Assembly: GCA_948146395.1 (NCBI GenBank)
Contig: OX411547.1
Span: 61,568,566-61,632,565 of the forward strand
DNA: 64,000 nt
From: Fragum whitleyi
Taxonomy: Eukaryota; Mollusca; Bivalvia; Cardiida; Cardiidae
Direction: 5' to 3'
Made by a program: the position numbers and the translations under genes. Below, piece after piece: positions 13,101 through 29,509 of the stretch. The number at the start of each line of letters is the position of its first letter. Position 1 is the stretch's first letter. The notes beneath the pieces are model-generated. The model did no database searches. It saw nothing but the letters and a program-made list of their open reading frames with translations, and was not told the origin of the DNA.

Positions 13101-16100
13101 TTTGAGCTGATTTTGCGGAAAATCCAATGCATCATGATCTGGTTTAAATGGGATTTTTCAAGAGTCCTAGGGGCAATCTATTCACATGAGGCACCCATAT
13201 AGCCAAACGAATGTTGTGGAATTTGTGTCATTGTGTTGAAAATGTGGAATTTACATGTATTTATATAGGAGAAAAAATGAGTGAGCTGCAACCTAAAGGC
13301 AGTCCGTACTCATTTTTTAAAAATTCAATATCTCATCCAATTTTCAACCTTTCTGCCTCAAATTTGGACTACAACACAATCATGTTATGAAAAACTAGAT
13401 GTGATTGAAATTTTACTCCTGGTGAGTCAAATTTTGAAGTCAGAATTAAATTTAAATTAATTTAAATTAAAATTCAATTAAATTGACAGCTACTGACTGG
13501 TGCAAGCTTCATATTGTGGCCACACTGCTTCTACAAACAATAATAATCAACTGAAATAGTTTTAAAAGTTTCAAAGCTACTATTTGCCTTTGAAGATTGA
13601 CTTTTAAAACAAATTTCATGTTTTAATATGTTTGTTTATGTTTTTGAAACTTTTGAAACTGAGTATTTATGGCCTATTTGACAATGTATCTCAGGGAGCA
13701 TCATGGTAAAAGGAGAAACTGTTCATAACAATCAATTTCTCCTTTAACCACAATGTTTTCCACAAGTTTTTACACATTTTTACAGTTGCAACTGTTACAA
13801 ATCTTCTGCAGATGATTCTTAATTGGATGTATTTGAAATTGAATATTAACCATTCCGACACGATACGCATTATATAGGTTGTCGCTAAAACCCCGCTTAT
13901 ACGGTAAATTTTTCATTAGAATTGCTGTCCCACCAATTCTAATGGCAAATAACACCTTTAAACATTGAGGATGAATTAGAATTCACTGCGGTTGAAATAG
14001 TTTTCTTGTTTTAGAGCAAAATTTGGAGCTACAAGGCAAGTCCGAATGAAGGCAAAAATCAGTCGCGGATACAAGTTTAGTCGCGAGACATGCATCTTTT
14101 TGAGGAGACATCATTTGCTTGAAACCGCACACTCTGTGGCTATAATTGTATTTTACAGATGTTCATGTACTAGATAGCTAGAATAAACTCTTTCTTTGAG
14201 TTTTTAAAAAACTTTAGGTTTCATTTAGGAGTAAGGTCACCTGGCCAAGTACTTCCGGGGTCGTAGGGTGCTGAAATAGTCCCTAAAAAAAATTTACCCC
14301 CATTTTCAAGTGTGTAAATAGGCATATAAAGAAGAACTTTCTGCTCTTTTATGGTTAGATCTTTGACAATGTATTCTTTTGCATTAAGTAAGCCAATATT
14401 TTCTTGATTTTTCAGGACTACTTTTTGTGTTCAGCTGGTTGGTGTACTCCAGGGGGGTGTAGATTAAGCCGACTGTTTTGTCTTGGAATTTAGACGGTAC
14501 GTGTGTTTGAGCTGATTTTGCGGAAAATCCAATGCATCATGATCTGGTTTAAATGGGATTTTTCAAGAGTCCTAGGGGCAATCTATTCACATGAGGCACC
14601 CATATAGCCAAACGAATGTTGTGGAATTTGTGTCATTGTGTTGAAAATGTGGAATTTACATGTATTTATATAGGAGAAAAAATGAGTGAGCTGCAACCTA
14701 AAGGCAGTCCGTACTCATTTTTTAAAAATTCAATATCTCATCCAATTTTCAACCTTTCTGCCTCAAATTTGGACTACAACACAATCATGTTATGAAAAAC
14801 TAGATGTGATTGAAATTTTACTCCTGGTGAGTCAAATTTTGAAGTCAGAATTAAATTTAAATTAATTTAAATTAAAATTCAATTAAATTGACAGCTACTG
14901 ACTGGTGCAAGCTTCATATTGTGGCCACACTGCTTCTACAAACAATAATAATCAACTGAAATAGTTTTAAAAGTTTCAAAGCTACTATTTGCCTTTGAAG
15001 ATTGACTTTTAAAACAAATTTCATGTTTTAATATGTTTGTTTATGTTTTTGAAACTTTTGAAACTGAGTATTTATGGCCTATTTGACAATGTATCTCAGG
15101 GAGCATCATGGTAAAAGGAGAAACTGTTCATAACAATCAATTTCTCCTTTAACCACAATGTTTTCCACAAGTTTTTACACATTTTTACAGTTGCAACTGT
15201 TACAAATCTTCTGCAGATGATTCTTAATTGGATGTATTTGAAATTGAATATTAACCATTCCGACACGATACGCATTATATAGGTTGTCGCTAAAACCCCG
15301 TCTTATACGGTAAATTTTTCATTAGAATTGCTGTCCCACCAATTCTAATGGCAAATAACACCTTTAAACATTGAGGATGAATTAGAATTCACTGCGGTTG
15401 AAATAGTTTTCTTGTTTTAGAGCAAAATTTGGAGCTACAAGGCAAGTCCGAATGAAGGCAAAAATCAGTCGCGGATACAAGTTTAGTCGCGAGACATGCA
15501 TCTTTTTGAGGAGACATCATTTGCTTGAAACCGCACACTCTGTGGCTATAATTGTATTTTACAGATGTTCATGTACTAGATAGCTAGAATAAACTCTTTC
15601 TTTGAGTTTTTAAAAAACTTTAGGTTTCATTTAGGAGTAAGGTCACCTGGCCAAGTACTTCCGGGGTCGTAGGGTGCTGAAATAGTCCCTAAAAAAAATT
15701 TACCCCCATTTTCAAGTGTGTAAATAGGCATATAAAGAAGAACTTTCTGCTCTTTTATGGTTAGATCTTTGACAATGTATTCTTTTGCATTAAGTAAGCC
15801 AATATTTTCTTGATTTTTCAGGACTACTTTTTGTGTTCAGCTGGTTGGTGTACTCCAGGGGGGTGTAGATTAAGCCGACTGTTTTGTCTTGGAATTTAGA
15901 CGGTACGTGTGTTTGAGCTGATTTTGCGGAAAATCCAATGCATCATGATCTGGTTTAAATGGGATTTTTCAAGAGTCCTAGGGGCAATCTATTCACATGA
16001 GGCACCCATATAGCCAAACGAATGTTGTGGAATTTGTGTCATTGTGTTGAAAATGTGGAATTTACATGTATTTATATAGGAGAAAAAATGAGTGAGCTGC

Positions 16101-19100
16101 AACCTAAAGGCAGTCCGTACTCATTTTTTAAAAATTCAATATCTCATCCAATTTTCAACCTTTCTGCCTCAAATTTGGACTACAACACAATCATGTTATG
16201 AAAAACTAGATGTGATTGAAATTTTACTCCTGGTGAGTCAAATTTTGAAGTCAGAATTAAATTTAAATTAATTTAAATTAAAATTCAATTAAATTGACAG
16301 CTACTGACTGGTGCAAGCTTCATATTGTGGCCACACTGCTTCTACAAACAATAATAATCAACTGAAATAGTTTTAAAAGTTTCAAAGCTACTATTTGCCT
16401 TTGAAGATTGACTTTTAAAACAAATTTCATGTTTTAATATGTTTGTTTATGTTTTTGAAACTTTTGAAACTGAGTATTTATGGCCTATTTGACAATGTAT
16501 CTCAGGGAGCATCATGGTAAAAGGAGAAACTGTTCATAACAATCAATTTCTCCTTTAACCACAATGTTTTCCACAAGTTTTTACACATTTTTACAGTTGC
16601 AACTGTTACAAATCTTCTGCAGATGATTCTTAATTGGATGTATTTGAAATTGAATATTAACCATTCCGACACGATACGCATTATATAGGTTGTCGCTAAA
16701 ACCCCGCTTATACGGTAAATTTTTCATTAGAATTGCTGTCCCACCAATTCTAATGGCAAATAACACCTTTAAACATTGAGGATGAATTAGAATTCACTGC
16801 GGTTGAAATAGTTTTCTTGTTTTAGAGCAAAATTTGGAGCTACAAGGCAAGTCCGAATGAAGGCAAAAATCAGTCGCGGATACAAGTTTAGTCGCGAGAC
16901 ATGCATCTTTTTGAGGAGACATCATTTGCTTGAAACCGCACACTCTGTGGCTATAATTGTATTTTACAGATGTTCATGTACTAGATAGCTAGAATAAACT
17001 CTTTCTTTGAGTTTTTAAAAAACTTTAGGTTTCATTTAGGAGTAAGGTCACCTGGCCAAGTACTTCCGGGGTCGTAGGGTGCTGAAATAGTCCCTAAAAA
17101 AAATTTACCCCCATTTTCAAGTGTGTAAATAGGCATATAAAGAAGAACTTTCTGCTCTTTTATGGTTAGATCTTTGACAATGTATTCTTTTGCATTAAGT
17201 AAGCCAATATTTTCTTGATTTTTCAGGACTACTTTTTGTGTTCAGCTGGTTGGTGTACTCCAGGGGGGTGTAGATTAAGCCGACTGTTTTGTCTTGGAAT
17301 TTAGACGGTACGTGTGTTTGAGCTGATTTTGCGGAAAATCCAATGCATCATGATCTGGTTTAAATGGGATTTTTCAAGAGTCCTAGGGGCAATCTATTCA
17401 CATGAGGCACCCATATAGCCAAACGAATGTTGTGGAATTTGTGTCATTGTGTTGAAAATGTGGAATTTACATGTATTTATATAGGAGAAAAAATGAGTGA
17501 GCTGCAACCTAAAGGCAGTCCGTACTCATTTTTTAAAAATTCAATATCTCATCCAATTTTCAACCTTTCTGCCTCAAATTTGGACTACAACACAATCATG
17601 TTATGAAAAACTAGATGTGATTGAAATTTTACTCCTGGTGAGTCAAATTTTGAAGTCAGAATTAAATTTAAATTAATTTAAATTAAAATTCAATTAAATT
17701 GACAGCTACTGACTGGTGCAAGCTTCATATTGTGGCCACACTGCTTCTACAAACAATAATAATCAACTGAAATAGTTTTAAAAGTTTCAAAGCTACTATT
17801 TGCCTTTGAAGATTGACTTTTAAAACAAATTTCATGTTTTAATATGTTTGTTTATGTTTTTGAAACTTTTGAAACTGAGTATTTATGGCCTATTTGACAA
17901 TGTATCTCAGGGAGCATCATGGTAAAAGGAGAAACTGTTCATAACAATCAATTTCTCCTTTAACCACAATGTTTTCCACAAGTTTTTACACATTTTTACA
18001 GTTGCAACTGTTACAAATCTTCTGCAGATGATTCTTAATTGGATGTATTTGAAATTGAATATTAACCATTCCGACACGATACGCATTATATAGGTTGTCG
18101 CTAAAACCCCGCTTATACGGTAAATTTTTCATTAGAATTGCTGTCCCACCAATTCTAATGGCAAATAACACCTTTAAACATTGAGGATGAATTAGAATTC
18201 ACTGCGGTTGAAATAGTTTTCTTGTTTTAGAGCAAAATTTGGAGCTACAAGGCAAGTCCGAATGAAGGCAAAAATCAGTCGCGGATACAAGTTTAGTCGC
18301 GAGACATGCATCTTTTTGAGGAGACATCATTTGCTTGAAACCGCACACTCTGTGGCTATAATTGTATTTTACAGATGTGTTCATGTACTAGATAGCTAGA
18401 ATAAACTCTTTCTTTGAGTTTTTAAAAAACTTTAGGTTTCATTTAGGAGTAAGGTCACCTGGCCAAGTACTTCCGGGGTCGTAGGGTGCTGAAATAGTCC
18501 CTAAAAAAAATTTACCCCCATTTTCAAGTGTGTAAATAGGCATATAAAGAAGAACTTTCTGCTCTTTTATGGTTAGATCTTTGACAATGTATTCTTTTGC
18601 ATTAAGTAAGCCAATATTTTCTTGATTTTTCAGGACTACTTTTTGTGTTCAGCTGGTTGGTGTACTCCAGGGGGGTGTAGATTAAGCCGACTGTTTTGTC
18701 TTGGAATTTAGACGGTACGTGTGTTTGAGCTGATTTTGCGGAAAATCCAATGCATCATGATCTGGTTTAAATGGGATTTTTCAAGAGTCCTAGGGGCAAT
18801 CTATTCACATGAGGCACCCATATAGCCAAACGAATGTTGTGGAATTTGTGTCATTGTGTTGAAAATGTGGAATTTACATGTATTTATATAGGAGAAAAAA
18901 TGAGTGAGCTGCAACCTAAAGGCAGTCCGTACTCATTTTTTAAAAATTCAATATCTCATCCAATTTTCAACCTTTCTGCCTCAAATTTGGACTACAACAC
19001 AATCATGTTATGAAAAACTAGATGTGATTGAAATTTTACTCCTGGTGAGTCAAATTTTGAAGTCAGAATTAAATTTAAATTAATTTAAATTAAAATTCAA

Positions 19101-22100
19101 TTAAATTGACAGCTACTGACTGGTGCAAGCTTCATATTGTGGCCACACTGCTTCTACAAACAATAATAATCAACTGAAATAGTTTTAAAAGTTTCAAAGC
19201 TACTATTTGCCTTTGAAGATTGACTTTTAAAACAAATTTCATGTTTTAATATGTTTGTTTATGTTTTTGAAACTTTTGAAACTGAGTATTTATGGCCTAT
19301 TTGACAATGTATCTCAGGGAGCATCATGGTAAAAGGAGAAACTGTTCATAACAATCAATTTCTCCTTTAACCACAATGTTTTCCACAAGTTTTTACACAT
19401 TTTTACAGTTGCAACTGTTACAAATCTTCTGCAGATGATTCTTAATTGGATGTATTTGAAATTGAATATTAACCATTCCGACACGATACGCATTATATAG
19501 GTTGTCGCTAAAACCCCGCTTATACGGTAAATTTTTCATTAGAATTGCTGTCCCACCAATTCTAATGGCAAATAACACCTTTAAACATTGAGGATGAATT
19601 AGAATTCACTGCGGTTGAAATAGTTTTCTTGTTTTAGAGCAAAATTTGGAGCTACAAGGCAAGTCCGAATGAAGGCAAAAATCAGTCGCGGATACAAGTT
19701 TAGTCGCGAGACATGCATCTTTTTGAGGAGACATCATTTGCTTGAAACCGCACACTCTGTGGCTATAATTGTATTTTACAGATGTTCATGTACTAGATAG
19801 CTAGAATAAACTCTTTCTTTGAGTTTTTAAAAAACTTTAGGTTTCATTTAGGAGTAAGGTCACCTGGCCAAGTACTTCCGGGGTCGTAGGGTGCTGAAAT
19901 AGTCCCTAAAAAAAATTTACCCCCATTTTCAAGTGTGTAAATAGGCATATAAAGAAGAACTTTCTGCTCTTTTATGGTTAGATCTTTGACAATGTATTCT
20001 TTTGCATTAAGTAAGCCAATATTTTCTTGATTTTTCAGGACTACTTTTTGTGTTCAGCTGGTTGGTGTACTCCAGGGGGGTGTAGATTAAGCCGACTGTT
20101 TTGTCTTGGAATTTAGACGGTACGTGTGTTTGAGCTGATTTTGCGGAAAATCCAATGCATCATGATCTGGTTTAAATGGGATTTTTCAAGAGTCCTAGGG
20201 GCAATCTATTCACATGAGGCACCCATATAGCCAAACGAATGTTGTGGAATTTGTGTCATTGTGTTGAAAATGTGGAATTTACATGTATTTATATAGGAGA
20301 AAAAATGAGTGAGCTGCAACCTAAAGGCAGTCCGTACTCATTTTTTAAAAATTCAATATCTCATCCAATTTTCAACCTTTCTGCCTCAAATTTGGACTAC
20401 AACACAATCATGTTATGAAAAACTAGATGTGATTGAAATTTTACTCCTGGTGAGTCAAATTTTGAAGTCAGAATTAAATTTAAATTAATTTAAATTAAAA
20501 TTCAATTAAATTGACAGCTACTGACTGGTGCAAGCTTCATATTGTGGCCACACTGCTTCTACAAACAATAATAATCAACTGAAATAGTTTTAAAAGTTTC
20601 AAAGCTACTATTTGCCTTTGAAGATTGACTTTTAAAACAAATTTCATGTTTTAATATGTTTGTTTATGTTTTTGAAACTTTTGAAACTGAGTATTTATGG
20701 CCTATTTGACAATGTATCTCAGGGAGCATCATGGTAAAAGGAGAAACTGTTCATAACAATCAATTTCTCCTTTAACCACAATGTTTTCCACAAGTTTTTA
20801 CACATTTTTACAGTTGCAACTGTTACAAATCTTCTGCAGATGATTCTTAATTGGATGTATTTGAAATTGAATATTAACCATTCCGACACGATACGCATTA
20901 TATAGGTTGTCGCTAAAACCCCGCTTATACGGTAAATTTTTCATTAGAATTGCTGTCCCACCAATTCTAATGGCAAATAACACCTTTAAACATTGAGGAT
21001 GAATTAGAATTCACTGCGGTTGAAATAGTTTTCTTGTTTTAGAGCAAAATTTGGAGCTACAAGGCAAGTCCGAATGAAGGCAAAAATCAGTCGCGGATAC
21101 AAGTTTAGTCGCGAGACATGCATCTTTTTGAGGAGACATCATTTGCTTGAAACCGCACACTCTGTGGCTATAATTGTATTTTACAGATGTTCATGTACTA
21201 GATAGCTAGAATAAACTCTTTCTTTGAGTTTTTAAAAAACTTTAGGTTTCATTTAGGAGTAAGGTCACCTGGCCAAGTACTTCCGGGGTCGTAGGGTGCT
21301 GAAATAGTCCCTAAAAAAAATTTACCCCCATTTTCAAGTGTGTAAATAGGCATATAAAGAAGAACTTTCTGCTCTTTTATGGTTAGATCTTTGACAATGT
21401 ATTCTTTTGCATTAAGTAAGCCAATATTTTCTTGATTTTTCAGGACTACTTTTTGTGTTCAGCTGGTTGGTGTACTCCAGGGGGGTGTAGATTAAGCCGA
21501 CTGTTTTGTCTTGGAATTTAGACGGTACGTGTGTTTGAGCTGATTTTGCGGAAAATCCAATGCATCATGATCTGGTTTAAATGGGATTTTTCAAGAGTCC
21601 TAGGGGCAATCTATTCACATGAGGCACCCATATAGCCAAACGAATGTTGTGGAATTTGTGTCATTGTGTTGAAAATGTGGAATTTACATGTATTTATATA
21701 GGAGAAAAAATGAGTGAGCTGCAACCTAAAGGCAGTCCGTACTCATTTTTTAAAAATTCAATATCTCATCCAATTTTCAACCTTTCTGCCTCAAATTTGG
21801 ACTACAACACAATCATGTTATGAAAAACTAGATGTGATTGAAATTTTACTCCTGGTGAGTCAAATTTTGAAGTCAGAATTAAATTTAAATTAATTTAAAT
21901 TAAAATTCAATTAAATTGACAGCTACTGACTGGTGCAAGCTTCATATTGTGGCCACACTGCTTCTACAAACAATAATAATCAACTGAAATAGTTTTAAAA
22001 GTTTCAAAGCTACTATTTGCCTTTGAAGATTGACTTTTAAAACAAATTTCATGTTTTAATATGTTTGTTTATGTTTTTGAAACTTTTGAAACTGAGTATT

Positions 22101-25100
22101 TATGGCCTATTTGACAATGTATCTCAGGGAGCATCATGGTAAAAGGAGAAACTGTTCATAACAATCAATTTCTCCTTTAACCACAATGTTTTCCACAAGT
22201 TTTTACACATTTTTACAGTTGCAACTGTTACAAATCTTCTGCAGATGATTCTTAATTGGATGTATTTGAAATTGAATATTAACCATTCCGACACGATACG
22301 CATTATATAGGTTGTCGCTAAAACCCCGCTTATACGGTAAATTTTTCATTAGAATTGCTGTCCCACCAATTCTAATGGCAAATAACACCTTTAAACATTG
22401 AGGATGAATTAGAATTCACTGCGGTTGAAATAGTTTTCTTGTTTTAGAGCAAAATTTGGAGCTACAAGGCAAGTCCGAATGAAGGCAAAAATCAGTCGCG
22501 GATACAAGTTTAGTCGCGAGACATGCATCTTTTTGAGGAGACATCATTTGCTTGAAACCGCACACTCTGTGGCTATAATTGTATTTTACAGATGTTCATG
22601 TACTAGATAGCTAGAATAAACTCTTTCTTTGAGTTTTTAAAAAACTTTAGGTTTCATTTAGGAGTAAGGTCACCTGGCCAAGTACTTCCGGGGTCGTAGG
22701 GTGCTGAAATAGTCCCTAAAAAAAATTTACCCCCATTTTCAAGTGTGTAAATAGGCATATAAAGAAGAACTTTCTGCTCTTTTATGGTTAGATCTTTGAC
22801 AATGTATTCTTTTGCATTAAGTAAGCCAATATTTTCTTGATTTTTCAGGACTACTTTTTGTGTTCAGCTGGTTGGTGTACTCCAGGGGGGTGTAGATTAA
22901 GCCGACTGTTTTGTCTTGGAATTTAGACGGTACGTGTGTTTGAGCTGATTTTGCGGAAAATCCAATGCATCATGATCTGGTTTAAATGGGATTTTTCAAG
23001 AGTCCTAGGGGCAATCTATTCACATGAGGCACCCATATAGCCAAACGAATGTTGTGGAATTTGTGTCATTGTGTTGAAAATGTGGAATTTACATGTATTT
23101 ATATAGGAGAAAAAATGAGTGAGCTGCAACCTAAAGGCAGTCCGTACTCATTTTTTAAAAATTCAATATCTCATCCAATTTTCAACCTTTCTGCCTCAAA
23201 TTTGGACTACAACACAATCATGTTATGAAAAACTAGATGTGATTGAAATTTTACTCCTGGTGAGTCAAATTTTGAAGTCAGAATTAAATTTAAATTAATT
23301 TAAATTAAAATTCAATTAAATTGACAGCTACTGACTGGTGCAAGCTTCATATTGTGGCCACACTGCTTCTACAAACAATAATAATCAACTGAAATAGTTT
23401 TAAAAGTTTCAAAGCTACTATTTGCCTTTGAAGATTGACTTTTAAAACAAATTTCATGTTTTAATATGTTTGTTTATGTTTTTGAAACTTTTGAAACTGA
23501 GTATTTATGGCCTATTTGACAATGTATCTCAGGGAGCATCATGGTAAAAGGAGAAACTGTTCATAACAATCAATTTCTCCTTTAACCACAATGTTTTCCA
23601 CAAGTTTTTACACATTTTTACAGTTGCAACTGTTACAAATCTTCTGCAGATGATTCTTAATTGGATGTATTTGAAATTGAATATTAACCATTCCGACACG
23701 ATACGCATTATATAGGTTGTCGCTAAAACCCCGCTTATACGGTAAATTTTTCATTAGAATTGCTGTCCCACCAATTCTAATGGCAAATAACACCTTTAAA
23801 CATTGAGGATGAATTAGAATTCACTGCGGTTGAAATAGTTTTCTTGTTTTAGAGCAAAATTTGGAGCTACAAGGCAAGTCCGAATGAAGGCAAAAATCAG
23901 TCGCGGATACAAGTTTAGTCGCGAGACATGCATCTTTTTGAGGAGACATCATTTGCTTGAAACCGCACACTCTGTGGCTATAATTGTATTTTACAGATGT
24001 TCATGTACTAGATAGCTAGAATAAACTCTTTCTTTGAGTTTTTAAAAAACTTTAGGTTTCATTTAGGAGTAAGGTCACCTGGCCAAGTACTTCCGGGGTC
24101 GTAGGGTGCTGAAATAGTCCCTAAAAAAAATTTACCCCCATTTTCAAGTGTGTAAATAGGCATATAAAGAAGAACTTTCTGCTCTTTTATGGTTAGATCT
24201 TTGACAATGTATTCTTTTGCATTAAGTAAGCCAATATTTTCTTGATTTTTCAGGACTACTTTTTGTGTTCAGCTGGTTGGTGTACTCCAGGGGGGTGTAG
24301 ATTAAGCCGACTGTTTTGTCTTGGAATTTAGACGGTACGTGTGTTTGAGCTGATTTTGCGGAAAATCCAATGCATCATGATCTGGTTTAAATGGGATTTT
24401 TCAAGAGTCCTAGGGGCAATCTATTCACATGAGGCACCCATATAGCCAAACGAATGTTGTGGAATTTGTGTCATTGTGTTGAAAATGTGGAATTTACATG
24501 TATTTATATAGGAGAAAAAATGAGTGAGCTGCAACCTAAAGGCAGTCCGTACTCATTTTTTAAAAATTCAATATCTCATCCAATTTTCAACCTTTCTGCC
24601 TCAAATTTGGACTACAACACAATCATGTTATGAAAAACTAGATGTGATTGAAATTTTACTCCTGGTGAGTCAAATTTTGAAGTCAGAATTAAATTTAAAT
24701 TAATTTAAATTAAAATTCAATTAAATTGACAGCTACTGACTGGTGCAAGCTTCATATTGTGGCCACACTGCTTCTACAAACAATAATAATCAACTGAAAT
24801 AGTTTTAAAAGTTTCAAAGCTACTATTTGCCTTTGAAGATTGACTTTTAAAACAAATTTCATGTTTTAATATGTTTGTTTATGTTTTTGAAACTTTTGAA
24901 ACTGAGTATTTATGGCCTATTTGACAATGTATCTCAGGGAGCATCATGGTAAAAGGAGAAACTGTTCATAACAATCAATTTCTCCTTTAACCACAATGTT
25001 TTCCACAAGTTTTTACACATTTTTACAGTTGCAACTGTTACAAATCTTCTGCAGATGATTCTTAATTGGATGTATTTGAAATTGAATATTAACCATTCCG

Positions 25101-28100
25101 ACACGATACGCATTATATAGGTTGTCGCTAAAACCCCGCTTATACGGTAAATTTTTCATTAGAATTGCTGTCCCACCAATTCTAATGGCAAATAACACCT
25201 TTAAACATTGAGGATGAATTAGAATTCACTGCGGTTGAAATAGTTTTCTTGTTTTAGAGCAAAATTTGGAGCTACAAGGCAAGTCCGAATGAAGGCAAAA
25301 ATCAGTCGCGGATACAAGTTTAGTCGCGAGACATGCATCTTTTTGAGGAGACATCATTTGCTTGAAACCGCACACTCTGTGGCTATAATTGTATTTTACA
25401 GATGTTCATGTACTAGATAGCTAGAATAAACTCTTTCTTTGAGTTTTTAAAAAACTTTAGGTTTCATTTAGGAGTAAGGTCACCTGGCCAAGTACTTCCG
25501 GGGTCGTAGGGTGCTGAAATAGTCCCTAAAAAAAATTTACCCCCATTTTCAAGTGTGTAAATAGGCATATAAAGAAGAACTTTCTGCTCTTTTATGGTTA
25601 GATCTTTGACAATGTATTCTTTTGCATTAAGTAAGCCAATATTTTCTTGATTTTTCAGGACTACTTTTTGTGTTCAGCTGGTTGGTGTACTCCAGGGGGG
25701 TGTAGATTAAGCCGACTGTTTTGTCTTGGAATTTAGACGGTACGTGTGTTTGAGCTGATTTTGCGGAAAATCCAATGCATCATGATCTGGTTTAAATGGG
25801 ATTTTTCAAGAGTCCTAGGGGCAATCTATTCACATGAGGCACCCATATAGCCAAACGAATGTTGTGGAATTTGTGTCATTGTGTTGAAAATGTGGAATTT
25901 ACATGTATTTATATAGGAGAAAAAATGAGTGAGCTGCAACCTAAAGGCAGTCCGTACTCATTTTTTAAAAATTCAATATCTCATCCAATTTTCAACCTTT
26001 CTGCCTCAAATTTGGACTACAACACAATCATGTTATGAAAAACTAGATGTGATTGAAATTTTACTCCTGGTGAGTCAAATTTTGAAGTCAGAATTAAATT
26101 TAAATTAATTTAAATTAAAATTCAATTAAATTGACAGCTACTGACTGGTGCAAGCTTCATATTGTGGCCACACTGCTTCTACAAACAATAATAATCAACT
26201 GAAATAGTTTTAAAAGTTTCAAAGCTACTATTTGCCTTTGAAGATTGACTTTTAAAACAAATTTCATGTTTTAATATGTTTGTTTATGTTTTTGAAACTT
26301 TTGAAACTGAGTATTTATGGCCTATTTGACAATGTATCTCAGGGAGCATCATGGTAAAAGGAGAAACTGTTCATAACAATCAATTTCTCCTTTAACCACA
26401 ATGTTTTCCACAAGTTTTTACACATTTTTACAGTTGCAACTGTTACAAATCTTCTGCAGATGATTCTTAATTGGATGTATTTGAAATTGAATATTAACCA
26501 TTCCGACACGATACGCATTATATAGGTTGTCGCTAAAACCCCGCTTATACGGTAAATTTTTCATTAGAATTGCTGTCCCACCAATTCTAATGGCAAATAA
26601 CACCTTTAAACATTGAGGATGAATTAGAATTCACTGCGGTTGAAATAGTTTTCTTGTTTTAGAGCAAAATTTGGAGCTACAAGGCAAGTCCGAATGAAGG
26701 CAAAAATCAGTCGCGGATACAAGTTTAGTCGCGAGACATGCATCTTTTTGAGGAGACATCATTTGCTTGAAACCGCACACTCTGTGGCTATAATTGTATT
26801 TTACAGATGTTCATGTACTAGATAGCTAGAATAAACTCTTTCTTTGAGTTTTTAAAAAACTTTAGGTTTCATTTAGGAGTAAGGTCACCTGGCCAAGTAC
26901 TTCCGGGCTCGTAGGGTGCTGAAATAGTCCCTAAAAAAAATTTACCCCCATTTTCAAGTGTGTAAATAGGCATATAAAGAAGAACTTTCTGCTCTTTTAT
27001 GGTTAGATCTTTGACAATGTATTCTTTTGCATTAAGTAAGCCAATATTTTCTTGATTTTTCAGGACTACTTTTTGTGTTCAGCTGGTTGGTGTACTCCAG
27101 GGGGGTGTAGATTAAGCCGACTGTTTTGTCTTGGAATTTAGACGGTACGTGTGTTTGAGCTGATTTTGCGGAAAATCCAATGCATCATGATCTGGTTTAA
27201 ATGGGATTTTTCAAGAGTCCTAGGGGCAATCTATTCACATGAGGCACCCATATAGCCAAACGAATGTTGTGGAATTTGTGTCATTGTGTTGAAAATGTGG
27301 AATTTACATGTATTTATATAGGAGAAAAAATGAGTGAGCTGCAACCTAAAGGCAGTCCGTACTCATTTTTTAAAAATTCAATATCTCATCCAATTTTCAA
27401 CCTTTCTGCCTCAAATTTGGACTACAACACAATCATGTTATGAAAAACTAGATGTGATTGAAATTTTACTCCTGGTGAGTCAAATTTTGAAGTCAGAATT
27501 AAATTTAAATTAATTTAAATTAAAATTCAATTAAATTGACAGCTACTGACTGGTGCAAGCTTCATATTGTGGCCACACTGCTTCTACAAACAATAATAAT
27601 CAACTGAAATAGTTTTAAAAGTTTCAAAGCTACTATTTGCCTTTGAAGATTGACTTTTAAAACAAATTTCATGTTTTAATATGTTTGTTTATGTTTTTGA
27701 AACTTTTGAAACTGAGTATTTATGGCCTATTTGACAATGTATCTCAGGGAGCATCATGGTAAAAGGAGAAACTGTTCATAACAATCAATTTCTCCTTTAA
27801 CCACAATGTTTTCCACAAGTTTTTACACATTTTTACAGTTGCAACTGTTACAAATCTTCTGCAGATGATTCTTAATTGGATGTATTTGAAATTGAATATT
27901 AACCATTCCGACACGATACGCATTATATAGGTTGTCGCTAAAACCCCGCTTATACGGTAAATTTTTCATTAGAATTGCTGTCCCACCAATTCTAATGGCA
28001 AATAACACCTTTAAACATTGAGGATGAATTAGAATTCACTGCGGTTGAAATAGTTTTCTTGTTTTAGAGCAAAATTTGGAGCTACAAGGCAAGTCCGAAT

Positions 28101-29509
28101 GAAGGCAAAAATCAGTCGCGGATACAAGTTTAGTCGCGAGACATGCATCTTTTTGAGGAGACATCATTTGCTTGAAACCGCACACTCTGTGGCTATAATT
28201 GTATTTTACAGATGTTCATGTACTAGATAGCTAGAATAAACTCTTTCTTTGAGTTTTTAAAAAACTTTAGGTTTCATTTAGGAGTAAGGTCACCTGGCCA
28301 AGTACTTCCGGGGTCGTAGGGTGCTGAAATAGTCCCTAAAAAAAATTTACCCCCATTTTCAAGTGTGTAAATAGGCATATAAAGAAGAACTTTCTGCTCT
28401 TTTATGGTTAGATCTTTGACAATGTATTCTTTTGCATTAAGTAAGCCAATATTTTCTTGATTTTTCAGGACTACTTTTTGTGTTCAGCTGGTTGGTGTAC
28501 TCCAGGGGGGTGTAGATTAAGCCGACTGTTTTGTCTTGGAATTTAGACGGTACGTGTGTTTGAGCTGATTTTGCGGAAAATCCAATGCATCATGATCTGG
28601 TTTAAATGGGATTTTTCAAGAGTCCTAGGGGCAATCTATTCACATGAGGCACCCATATAGCCAAACGAATGTTGTGGAATTTGTGTCATTGTGTTGAAAA
28701 TGTGGAATTTACATGTATTTATATAGGAGAAAAAATGAGTGAGCTGCAACCTAAAGGCAGTCCGTACTCATTTTTTAAAAATTCAATATCTCATCCAATT
28801 TTCAACCTTTCTGCCTCAAATTTGGACTACAACACAATCATGTTATGAAAAACTAGATGTGATTGAAATTTTACTCCTGGTGAGTCAAATTTTGAAGTCA
28901 GAATTAAATTTAAATTAATTTAAATTAAAATTCAATTAAATTGACAGCTACTGACTGGTGCAAGCTTCATATTGTGGCCACACTGCTTCTACAAACAATA
29001 ATAATCAACTGAAATAGTTTTAAAAGTTTCAAAGCTACTATTTGCCTTTGAAGATTGACTTTTAAAACAAATTTCATGTTTTAATATGTTTGTTTATGTT
29101 TTTGAAACTTTTGAAACTGAGTATTTATGGCCTATTTGACAATGTATCTCAGGGAGCATCATGGTAAAAGGAGAAACTGTTCATAACAATCAATTTCTCC
29201 TTTAACCACAATGTTTTCCACAAGTTTTTACACATTTTTACAGTTGCAACTGTTACAAATCTTCTGCAGATGATTCTTAATTGGATGTATTTGAAATTGA
29301 ATATTAACCATTCCGACACGATACGCATTATATAGGTTGTCGCTAAAACCCCGCTTATACGGTAAATTTTTCATTAGAATTGCTGTCCCACCAATTCTAA
29401 TGGCAAATAACACCTTTAAACATTGAGGATGAATTAGAATTCACTGCGGTTGAAATAGTTTTCTTGTTTTAGAGCAAAATTTGGAGCTACAAGGCAAGTC
29501 CGAATGAAG

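Noticed and set aside
18199..18384. A 61-codon minus-strand ORF found only in unit 14
   Set aside because: It exists only because of a 2-bp insertion (near 18376-18379) in that unit; chance ORF.
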